Below, piece by piece: positions 1 through 9,200 of a stretch of 64,000 nucleotides of DNA (the stretch's first letter is position 1; every line of letters starts with the position of its first letter). Location: the NCBI RefSeq assembly GCF_902813185.1, contig NZ_LR778301.1, forward strand, positions 1,736,001 through 1,800,000, in the 5' to 3' direction. This stretch comes from Denitratisoma oestradiolicum (GTDB lineage: Bacteria; Pseudomonadota; Gammaproteobacteria; Burkholderiales; Rhodocyclaceae). A program made the position numbers and the translations under genes. Under the pieces are notes generated by a model. It worked only from the letters and a program-made list of their open reading frames with translations, was not told the origin of the DNA and did not search any database.

Positions 1-519
1 CTCGTAGGCCGGGTCCATCAGGGTGAAGCCGCGCCGGGGCGGCGGGGGCAGCACCGACTTGAGTTCGGCAAAACCGTCGGCTTGGCGTAGGGCGTAATGC
101 TTCTCCCGGCCCGGAAAGGCCCGGCCCAGGGTGTCGGCCAGGACCCGCGCATCGGTGCTGTGCAGCTCGAAGAGCCGCAACCGGTCGGCCTCCCGCATCA
201 AGGAGAGGGCCAGGGCCGGGGAGCCCGGGTAATTGCGCAGCCGGCCGTCGGGGTTGAAATGGCGCACCTGGTCCACGTAGTCGGCCAGGGGGGCGGGCAG
301 ATTCTTGCGCTCCCAGAGCCGGCCGATGCCGCCGGAGAACTCGGCGTTCTTGCTGGCATAGACCGATTGCAGATCGTAGAGGCCGGCGCCGGCATGGGTA
401 TCCACCACCCAGTAGGGCTTGTCCTTCTGGTTGAAATGGCGCAGCAACTGGACCAGGACGAAATGCTTGAGGACGTCGGCATGGTTGCCGGCATGGAAGG
501 CGTGGCGATAACTGAGCAT
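1..519 (-). CDS. rlmJ: 23S rRNA (adenine(2030)-N6)-methyltransferase RlmJ, 3' end cut by window edge
   Basis: The minus-strand frame opens at an ATG with the typical RlmJ start MLSYRHAFHAGNHADVLKH and stays open for 173 codons to the left edge, so the C-terminus (about 100 residues in this family) is missing. The family methylates N6 of a single adenine in 23S rRNA using SAM. The segment WVVDTHAGAGLYDL fits the SAM-binding loop. The visible sequence ends in the catalytic region as LMDPAYE, where E. coli RlmJ has DPPY, so the second proline is alanine. The gene is divergent from the phosphoesterase gene, with a 92-bp gap in which I see no clear promoter. Confidence 0.93.
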   Translation of the reverse strand, partial: MLSYRHAFHAGNHADVLKHFVLVQLLRHFNQKDKPYWVVDTHAGAGLYDLQSVYASKNAEFSGGIGRLWERKNLPAPLADYVDQVRHFNPDGRLRNYPGSPALALSLMREADRLRLFELHSTDARVLADTLGRAFPGREKHYALRQADGFAELKSVLPPPPRRGFTLMDPAYE

Positions 520-611
520 CGGGCGACAGGGGCGAACAAAACAGGGGCCTTACACTATCACGGCCAGGCCCGCCGGAAAGGGTTATCCTTGCCGCCCTTC
601 AACGGAACAGA

Positions 612-1904
612 ATGCGCTTGCTCATGAAAAAATTCTGCCGACTGATTTTGCTCGCCGTCCTGGCCGGCGCCACCCAGGCGATGGCGGGCTGGATGCCCAA
701 TCATACGGTGGTGGTGATCCTGGAGAACAAGTCCTTCCAGGACTTCATCGGCAATCCGGACGCTCCCTGGCTGAACCGGCTGGCTGCCGGCAGCGCCCTG
801 ATGACCCGGGCCTATTTCGCCGAGTCCCCCTACGGCATCACGCCCAGGGGCTTCAGGCATCCCCTGCCGACCCGGGGCAGCCAGGTGAATTACCTTTACT
901 TCCTTTCCGGCAACGACCAGGGCATGCGCCCCGACTGGTTCCAACAGCCAAACTCTCCCTACAAGGGCAAGGTGCTGCACGACCTCTATGGGGAAAAGCT
1001 GGCGGCGCCCCTGGCGGACACGCCCAGAGGCGTCTCCAACAGCATGATCCCGGCGGCCATGCGACCCTTTGCCACCCCCAACCTGGGCGCGGCCATCCTG
1101 ACCCGGGGCCTGACTTACGCGACCTTTTCCGAGTCCTTGCCCCATCCCCTGTTCGACGAAATGGCCCATAACCCACCGGGGGCTATTGATGGCTATGCCC
1201 GACGCCACAATCCGGGCATCAACTGGATCAATTTCAACGGCAGGCCCGTGGCGCAGGAGCGGCAGCGCTTCCTGCTGCCGGTGGAGAGCAATCTGGCCAT
1301 GGTCAATACCGTGACTCCCGATGGCAGGAAGTTCCCCGGTTTTGCGGTGGATGCCGAGGGCCGGCCCCGGGGCTATGAACATCTGCCCACGCTGTCCATC
1401 GTCGTGCCCACCAACGATACCAATGCCCATACCGGCAGCATCGCCGCCGCGGACCAGTGGCTGGCCACCCATATCGAGCCCTATGCCCGCTGGGCGCGAG
1501 AGCACAACAGCCTGCTGATCATCCATACCGACGAGGACGGCTTCACCGATCTGGAAAACGGCAGCGGCCCCGCGGACCAGGCCATCGGCCGGATGATGGG
1601 AGGCAAGACTGTGGGTTACCAGTACGGCACCGACCGTGTCCTGACCCTGTTTTATGGCCCAGAGGGCAAGGTGATCCCGGGCAGCCACGAGGAACGCATC
1701 GATCATCTGAACGTGCTGGCCACGCTCCTGGAGCGCTATGGCGCCCTGGAAACCTTCCGCCGGGATTTCGCCGCGGTTCATGTGGACGCCCAACCCGATG
1801 CCCGCCTGGCCGAGGAGGCCCGGCGCGAGTTTGCCAACCTGCGTCCCCTGCGGGATGTTTTCGGCGAGGGCCCGGCCCTGCCGCCGCTGCCCTACCGGAA
1901 ATGA
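612..1904 (+). CDS. Secreted phosphoesterase family protein (acid phosphatase / phospholipase C-like)
   Basis: 430 residues. A basic, hydrophobic signal peptide (about residues 1-25, probable cleavage after AMA) indicates export. The mature start [15 protein letters not shown] matches the metal-binding N-terminal motif of the phosphoesterase family (PF04185), and the LSGNDQG and HTDEDGF segments fit its later metal and substrate motifs. Members hydrolyse phosphomonoesters or phospholipids in the periplasm or outside the cell; the substrate cannot be read from the sequence. The start at 612 has a GGA purine run six bases upstream; an in-frame ATG at 624 lacks one. The stop overlaps the next gene's start as ATGA, so the two are probably translationally coupled. 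Confidence 0.82.
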   Translation: MRLLMKKFCRLILLAVLAGATQAMAGWMPNHTVVVILENKSFQDFIGNPDAPWLNRLAAGSALMTRAYFAESPYGITPRGFRHPLPTRGSQVNYLYFLSGNDQGMRPDWFQQPNSPYKGKVLHDLYGEKLAAPLADTPRGVSNSMIPAAMRPFATPNLGAAILTRGLTYATFSESLPHPLFDEMAHNPPGAIDGYARRHNPGINWINFNGRPVAQERQRFLLPVESNLAMVNTVTPDGRKFPGFAVDAEGRPRGYEHLPTLSIVVPTNDTNAHTGSIAAADQWLATHIEPYARWAREHNSLLIIHTDEDGFTDLENGSGPADQAIGRMMGGKTVGYQYGTDRVLTLFYGPEGKVIPGSHEERIDHLNVLATLLERYGALETFRRDFAAVHVDAQPDARLAEEARREFANLRPLRDVFGEGPALPPLPYRK

Positions 1905-2725
1905 TCATGGACCTCAAACCTCAGCGCCGGCTGCGGGTGGTGAAATCCACCACGCCCCAGCCCGAACGAAAACCCGCTCCCTCACCGGAAACCAACCCGG
2001 CGGGCGTGCGCATTTCCAAGCTGATGGCGGAACGAGGCCTGTGCTCCCGGCGGGAGGCCGACGGCTATATCGAGCAGGGCCTGGTCTTTGTCAATGGCGA
2101 GCGGGTCACGGAGCTGGGCACCCGGGCGCTGCCGGATGCCGAGATCACCCTGGCCGGCGCGGCCAAGCTCAGCCAGTCCAAGCGGGTCACCATCCTGATC
2201 CACAAGCCCATCGGTTATGTCTCCGGCCAGGCCGAGGATGGCCATCAGCCGGCAGTGAGCCTGATCTCCGAGCGCAGCCACTGGTCCGGCGACCAGGGGC
2301 AACGCTTCTATCCCGCCCACCTGCGGGGCCTGGCGCCGGCGGGGCGGCTGGACATCGACTCCACGGGCCTGCTGGTGCTGACCCAGGACGGACGGGTGGC
2401 CCGGCAGTTGATCGGCGACGACTCCGAAGTGGAGAAGGAATATCTGGTGCGGGTGGAGGGCCGGCTGGCGGAAAACGGTCTGGCCCTGCTCAATCACGGT
2501 CTTTCCCTGGACGGCCATGTGCTGCGTCCGGCCCGGGTGGAATGGCTCAACGACGATCAGTTGCGCTTTGTGCTCAAGGAAGGCAGAAAGCGCCAGATCC
2601 GCCGCATGTGTGAGTTGGTGGGGCTGCGGGTGCTGGGCCTGAAGCGGGTCCGCATCGGCCGCCTGCGCCTGGGGGACCTGCCTGTGGGGCAGTGGCGCTA
2701 CCTGGGGGGGGGCGAGGGATTTTGA
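1901..2725 (+). CDS. RluF/RsuA-family pseudouridine synthase
   Basis: 274 residues. A basic, proline-rich N-terminal extension of about 35 residues precedes an S4 RNA-binding domain (about 37-75, [18 protein letters not shown]). The synthase domain carries the catalytic motif [11 protein letters not shown] with Asp151 and the C-terminal [10 protein letters not shown] motif of the RsuA/RluB/E/F group. Overall it is closest to RluF, which makes pseudouridine in 23S rRNA, but the exact site cannot be assigned, so no symbol is given. The ATG at 1901 overlaps the upstream TGA by four bases; an alternative ATG lies at 1907. Pairing with a secreted phosphoesterase looks like close packing rather than shared function. 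Confidence 0.87.
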   Translation: MIMDLKPQRRLRVVKSTTPQPERKPAPSPETNPAGVRISKLMAERGLCSRREADGYIEQGLVFVNGERVTELGTRALPDAEITLAGAAKLSQSKRVTILIHKPIGYVSGQAEDGHQPAVSLISERSHWSGDQGQRFYPAHLRGLAPAGRLDIDSTGLLVLTQDGRVARQLIGDDSEVEKEYLVRVEGRLAENGLALLNHGLSLDGHVLRPARVEWLNDDQLRFVLKEGRKRQIRRMCELVGLRVLGLKRVRIGRLRLGDLPVGQWRYLGGGEGF

Positions 2726-2779
2726 GCTCGGCCCTTCGATCGGGTTCAGGGAACTTTTCTGGAATGTAAGGAGAACAAC

Positions 2780-3226
2780 TTGACTATCCTTTGGCGCGAT
2801 GGATTGAGTGTCGGCAACGACTGGATCGACTCCGATCACCAGCACCTCATAGCACTCATCAATACTACGCAACAGGCGCTCACCAGCGATCTGCCCATGG
2901 CCGATCTGCAAAAAGTCATTGATGAATTGCGGGACTACACCCATGCGCATTTCGCCATGGAGGAGCGCATGATGATCACCCTGAGCTACGCCAAGTATGA
3001 CCTGCACAAGCATGCCCATCTCGAACTGATCGAGCAGTTGGCCCAGGCAACAAAACCTATTCAGGAAATTGACCAGACCCAGTGCCCTACCACCGCCCGG
3101 CTACCTGACGGGGTCAGGGAGAACCTGATTGCGCTGCTGCGTCACTGGTTGCTGGACCACATCGTGAAAGAGGACATGCAGTACAGGCCTCTTTTGGCAG
3201 AAAAACCCAGAAGCTTTGCACCTTGA
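2780..3226 (+). CDS. Bacteriohemerythrin
   Basis: 148 residues, a single hemerythrin four-helix domain with no signal peptide, so cytoplasmic. All expected non-haem di-iron ligands are present: His20 (IDSDHQH), His57 and Glu61 (HFAMEE), His76 and His80 (HKHAH), His127 and Asp132 (HIVKED). The family binds O2 reversibly and may store or sense oxygen. The start is TTG at 2780, supported by AAGGAG at 2768-2773 with six-base spacing; no better ATG precedes the conserved WRDGLSVGNDWID segment. It is preceded by its own 54-bp gap and converges on the glucan synthase gene, leaving 13 bp between stops. Confidence 0.92.
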   Translation: MTILWRDGLSVGNDWIDSDHQHLIALINTTQQALTSDLPMADLQKVIDELRDYTHAHFAMEERMMITLSYAKYDLHKHAHLELIEQLAQATKPIQEIDQTQCPTTARLPDGVRENLIALLRHWLLDHIVKEDMQYRPLLAEKPRSFAP

Positions 3227-3239
3227 AGCAGCTCCTGCT

Positions 3240-6200
3240 TCAACAAACCGCAATCCTGATGGCGACCAGATGTTCCTGCCGATCATCCGCCAGGGGAATC
3301 GTCTGGTCGGGCTGGACTATGCCATCGACCGTCAGGATCATCCCATCCTTCGGCCCAGCGTCATCGGCCGGAGTTTGCGAGACAGTGATGTGATAGACGG
3401 TCTCCCGATAGCGGTAGTGAATCTTGAATTCCCGCCAGTCCGTGGGCAGGCAGGGCGTCAGATGAAGTTTTTCTCCGGCGAGCCTCAGGCCCAACAGTGA
3501 CTCCATGATCAGGCGGTACATCCAGCCAGCCGAGCCGGTATACCAGCTCCAGCCGCCTCGGCCGACATGGGGGGCGACGCCATAGACGTCGGCCGCCACA
3601 ACGTAGGGTTCCACTTTGTAGGTCGCGATTCCCTCGGCTGAACTGCCGTGGTTGACCGGATTGATCATGGTCAGCAGTTCCCAGGCGCGCTCACCCTCAC
3701 CCAGGGCGGCAAAGGCCATCGCCGTCCAGATCGCCCCATGGGTGTACTGTCCGCCGTTCTCCCGCACCCCGGGTACGTAGCCGCGGATATAGCCGGGATC
3801 GAGCCCGGACTTGTCGAAGGGCGGATCGAGCAGTTGCACCAGGGCATGGTCGCGACGCACCAGCCGGGCATCCACCGCCTGCATGGCCTGGCGCGAACGC
3901 TCCAGGTTGCCGGCCCATTCGGTTTCCCCCGGGCCGGCGCATGACAGCACGGACCAGCTCTGGGAAATGGAATCGATGCGGCATTCGCTGTTGCCGGCCG
4001 AACCCAGGGGCGTGCCATCATCGAAGTAGGCGCGGCGGTACCATTCGCCATCCCAGCCGTGCTGCTCGATGTTCTGACGCAGCCGGGCGCCTTCCGTCCG
4101 GCACACCTCGGCGAAGGCCGGGTCGCCCTGGGCGGCGGCCAGGGGCGCGAACTGGCGGAGCACTTCGCACAGGAAGAAGCCAAGCCAGACACTCTCGCCC
4201 TTGCCCGCCATGCCCACCAGATTCATGCCGTCGTTCCAGTCGCCGGAGCCCATCAGGGGCAGGCCATGGGCGCCGAATCGCAGGCCATGGCGGATGGCGC
4301 GCGCACAATGCTCGTACAGGCTGGCGGATTCGCTGGAGCGGCCGGGCAGGTCGTAATAGGAGTCGTCCTCCGGGTTGACCTGGCGGCCTTCGAGGAAGTG
4401 GGAACTATCCTCCAGCACTCCGGTGTCTCCGGTGCAGCTCACATAGCGGCACACCGCCAGGGGCAGCCAGAGATAGTCGTCGGAACAATGGGTGCGCACG
4501 CCCCGGCCCGAGGGCGGATGCCACCAGTGCTGAACATCGCCTTCCAGGAACTGGCGGCTGGCGCACAGCAACAGGTGATCGCGCACCAGGGCGGGCCGGG
4601 CGTGGATCAGGGCCATCACGTCCTGCAACTGGTCGCGAAAACCGAAGGCGCCGCCGGACTGATAGTAGCCGCTGCGGGCCCAGACCCGGCAGGCCAGGGT
4701 CTGGTAGAGCAGCCAGCCGTTGCACAGCACATTGAGGGCCGGGTCGGGGGTTTCCACCTGCACCGCGCCGAGGGTATGGTTCCAGTGCTGCCATACCGCC
4801 TCGAGGGCGGCACGGGCTGCCAGGGACCCGCGAAAGCGTTGTACCAGCTTGCCGGCCTCGTCGGTGCTGCGCCCCACGCCGAGACGGAAGACGATCTCGC
4901 GTTCCTCGCCGTCGGCCAGATCGAAACTCACCTGAAGCGCACCGCAGGGATCCAGGCCCGCGCCCACCCTGCCGGAAAGGCGGGAACGCTTCAGGGCGGC
5001 GGGATTTTGCAGCGTGCCGTTGCGGCCGAGAAATTCCCGACGGTCACCGCTCACGCTCCGCGCAGGGTCGTCCACATCGAAGAAGGCCACTCGGTCGGCG
5101 AACTCCGGGCTGTAGGGATTGCGGGCGTAGAGGGCGCCGCTCTGGGACGCGATTTCGGTGCTCAGGTGCATTGCCGATTTTTCCCGCAGATCCCCCAGGG
5201 TCCATTCGACATAGCCCGTTGCCGAGAGCCGGCGGGGCCGGCCCGACTGGTTGCGCACTTTCAACACCGAGAACTTGACGGCGGCGTTCATGGCCACGTA
5301 GATCCAGAGTTCCGAGCTGATACCTCCCGCGTGGGTCTCGAAGACGCTGTAGCCAAAGCCATGGCGGACGGTGCAGGGGGTGGCAGCGCGGACCGGCAGG
5401 GGCGTCGGCGACCAGAACTGGCCGCTCTCCTCGTCCCGCAGATAGAGGGCTTCGCCGCCGCCATCGCTGACCGGGTCGCAGTGCCAGGGGGTGAGGCGGA
5501 ATTCGTGGGCGTTCTCGCTCCACGTATAGGCGGCGCCGCTTTCCGAAACCACCGTGCCGAAGTTCGGATTCGCCAGCACATTCACCCAGGGCGCTGGCGT
5601 GACCTGGCCGAGGGCCAGGGTCATCACGTATTCACGCCCGTCCGGGGTGAATCCGCCGAGCCCGTTGCGCAGCATCAGGTCCCGGTGGGGCAGGGCAGTG
5701 GCCGGGGATTCGGAATGGCGCGGACGACTCGGAGTCAGCAGCGGCACGTGGGGTTCGGCCAAGGCCCGATGGGCGAGCTGTTCCGCCAGGGTGCCCCTGC
5801 CGTCGGTGATGATGGCCCGTGCCACCGACTGGATCAGGATGCGGTCTTCGCTGGCGATCTGCTCCGCCGGCCGCACGAAGATGCCTCCGGGCCGGTCGAT
5901 CACGCTGGCCTCCAGGCCCGAGGCGATCAGGCCCATGATCTGATCCTGCAACTGCTGCCGGTAACCGGCGTGATCCTCATTCCAGATCACCAGGTCCACC
6001 GCCAGACCCTTCAGGCGCCAGTAGGCATGGGCCTGCACGAGCTGGCGCACCAGATCGATATTGGCGCCGTCGCCGATCTGTAGCAGCACGATGGGCAGAT
6101 CGCCGGAAATGGCGTAACCCCACAGCCCGGACTGTCCGCGCCGGTTCCTGATGAGCACGGCGGCATCGGCACGCAGGGCGGCGTTGGAGTAGATGACGGC

Positions 6201-9200
6201 GCTGGCCAGACGCCCGTAGAGCTGCGCGTCGGCTTCCGTGGCATTGAGCTGGCGCAGCATCACCTGGCTGTGGGTCCAGGTCAGATCGAAGACCCGATCC
6301 GCCAGATGCCGGTCCTGGTACTTGTCCACCAGGCCCAGGGCCAGCTCCCGGGTCTCGGCGATACCCGACACCATGTCGATGGTGACCGACTGTTCCGGAT
6401 CGAGGCTTAGGGAGTAACGGATGGCGACGACGGGGTCCAGCACCGAGCCGTCGCTGCCCGAGAGCGGCGCCGGATCGATCAGCGCCAGGGGGGCGGCGGC
6501 GCTTCTGGTACGGCCGATGAAGCGCAGCCGATCGGTCTCGTAGGACACCGTGCCGACCTCCGCCCCGTACACCGCCATCAGGTGGAACATGAAGGGGGCC
6601 TGTTCGCCGGTGGACCGGGGCCGGCGGGTGCACAGGATGGCGCGCCGCTCCCGCAGGATCTCGGTCTGCACGAACAGATTGCTGAAGGCCGGATGCAGGG
6701 CATCCCCCGCCGGTGGCGCGATCACCACTTCGGCGTAGCTGGTGACGTCGATTTCCCGGCGCTGCGGGGAGCGGTTGGTGATGCGGACCCGGCGCAGCTC
6801 GATGTCATCCTCCGGCGAGACGACGATTTCGGTATAGGTCTCGAAGTCGCCGGGACCGGTGTTGCCCCCGTCACGGCGGCGAAACTCGGCGCGTCCTTCG
6901 GAGAAAATCGCCTCGTAACTCTTCGGCCGCTGGAGCGTGGGCTGATAGGCGGTGGACCAGAACGTGCCGCTGTCCAGATCGCGGATATAACAGAAGCTGC
7001 CCCAGGGGTCCCGGGTGCCGTCCTCGCGCCAGCGTGTGACGGCCAGATCCTGCCAGCGGCTGTAGCCGCCGCCCGCGTTGGTGAGCATCACGTGGTAGCG
7101 GCCGTTGGACAACAACTGCACCTCCGGGGATGGGGTGTCGGAACTGCCGAATACCCGGATCGGCATCTCGGTGGCGACCGATGACGAGCGCACCTCGGTC
7201 AGTTGCGCGGCATGGGAGAACAGCGCCGTGGCCTTGGGAATCCGCTCCTGGAGCAACAGCATGACCGCCTGGAACTGCGGGTCCGACTCGAAGCGCCGCT
7301 GCATCGGACGCTCCAGGATCTGGTAGGCGAGGGCGAGCAGGCTCATGCCCTGGTGATGGGCCATGAAGGATCGCACCACCGCGCTCGATTGCCCCCGGCG
7401 CTGCCGTGCCGGCGTGTAGTCCACGGCTTCGAAGAGGCCGAAGCTGCCCATGAAGCCTTCGGCCGCGAGTCGTTGCAGATTCCGGCAGGCCTCCTCGGGC
7501 GCCACCATCAGCGCCAGGGCCGAGGCGTAGGGCGCGATCACCAGATCCTCGGCCAGCCCCCGCTTGAGTCCCAGCCCCGGCACGCCGAAGGCCCGGTACT
7601 GGTAGTTGAGATGCACATCCACCGTGTTGTAGCCGGATTCCGAGATACCCCAGGGGACCGCGCGCTGCCTGCCGTACTCGATCTGCCTTGCCACCGCCGC
7701 CTTGCAGGTCTGGTCGAGCAGGGTGTGGTCGTAGGTCGGCATCACCAGGAGGGGCATCAGGTATTCGAACATCGAACCGCTCCAGGACAGCAGGACCGGC
7801 TCGCCGTCGGTGCCGGTGAGCAGGCGCCCCAGGGCAAACCAATTGTCCTGGGGCAACTGCCCCTGGGCGATGGCGACGAAACTGCACAGGCGCGCCTCGG
7901 AGGCCAGCAGGTCGTAGTAGCCCGTATCCACCCGCCGTTCGGTCACGTTGTAACCGATGCTCAGCAAATGGCGGGTCTTGTCGAAGAGGAAGTCGTAATC
8001 CATCAGGGCAAGCTCACCGGCCTGATGCACCAGAACCTCGATGGCAGCCATTCGCTCCCTGGCCGGTTGGCCACCGGCCAGGGCCAGCTCGCGCAGGGTC
8101 GGAATGCCGGCGCTGTCGCCCGACACTTCTCCCTTGTCCCCGTTTGCCGCTGGGGGAAGCAACAGGTTCAACTCGTCCAGGGCACCGCGTACCTGCCGGT
8201 CCAGGGCCAGGGCCCAAAGGCTCAGTTCGTTCTTGGGTGTCGTTTCGCTCCTGTCATCGTCCCCGGATGCCGTGGCGGTGACGAGGGCGGCGGCATGGCC
8301 TGCCAGGCGTTCCAGGGACCCGCGCAGCGTTGCAATGCCCGCCGGGGGATGGGCCGACGCGGACTCCAGTTCGAGGCGAAATGCCTCCAGGGCTGCAATG
8401 GTCAGCGGGTTTGCTTCGTCCGTCGCGTCCTCCGCCGTGGCCAGGATATGCAGTGTGTCCTGGAGGCCGTCGAACAGTCGTGTGCCCAACAGCCTGTCAT
8501 CGGCCAGGGCGAGCAGACCACCACGCAGGGTCAGCAGATGGCCGGCCAGGTTGCCGCTGTCCACCGTCGAGATGTAAAGGGGCGGCAGGGCCTGCAAGGT
8601 CTGCGTGTCGTACCAGTTGTAGAAGTGCCCCCGGTAGCGTTCCAGCCCGGCCATGGTGTGCAGGGTGAGGGTGGTGCGTTCGATGAGTTGCCCGCCCGCG
8701 ATGTAGCCGAAGTCGTAGGCGGAAAGATTCGCCAGCAGCGCCAGCCCCATGTTGGTCGGCGAAGTGCGATGGGCCACCGCGGCAACGCGATATTCCTGAT
8801 AGTTGTCGGGGGGCAGCCAGTGGTCTTCCGGGCCGACGAAGCGGTCGAAGAAAGCCCAGGTCCGCCGCGCCAGGGCACGCAGGAAGAGGTTCTGGGCCGC
8901 CGTCAGCACGGCCTTGCGGCGCGTCAGCGGACAACTGACCCACCAGGCAATCAGCGGCGAGGCCAGCCACAGCAGCAGAATCGGCCCCGCCACGGCCAGC
9001 ACCGAAGGTGACGATGTGGCCAGATGGAGCGCCGTTGCCACAGCGATGGTCGGACCGATCCCCATGGTGCGGAAAGAGGCCGCGAGGCTGCTGCTGTCCC
9101 GGGACTCCCGTTCGGTCTCGCTGGACGGATTCCACTCCAGCAGGCGTCGGCGCGTCACGAAGATGCGCCAGGTGGTGCGGGCGATGGCATCCAGACTGTA

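Noticed and set aside
4059..6083. Long plus-strand frame within the glucan synthase gene
   Set aside because: It is antisense to a well-supported gene; the sequence is Gly/Ala/Gln/Arg-rich with no domain. Such frames are common in GC-rich genes.
7203..9011. 602-codon plus-strand frame in the glucan synthase region
   Set aside because: Antisense to ndvB, with low-complexity composition and no family match.
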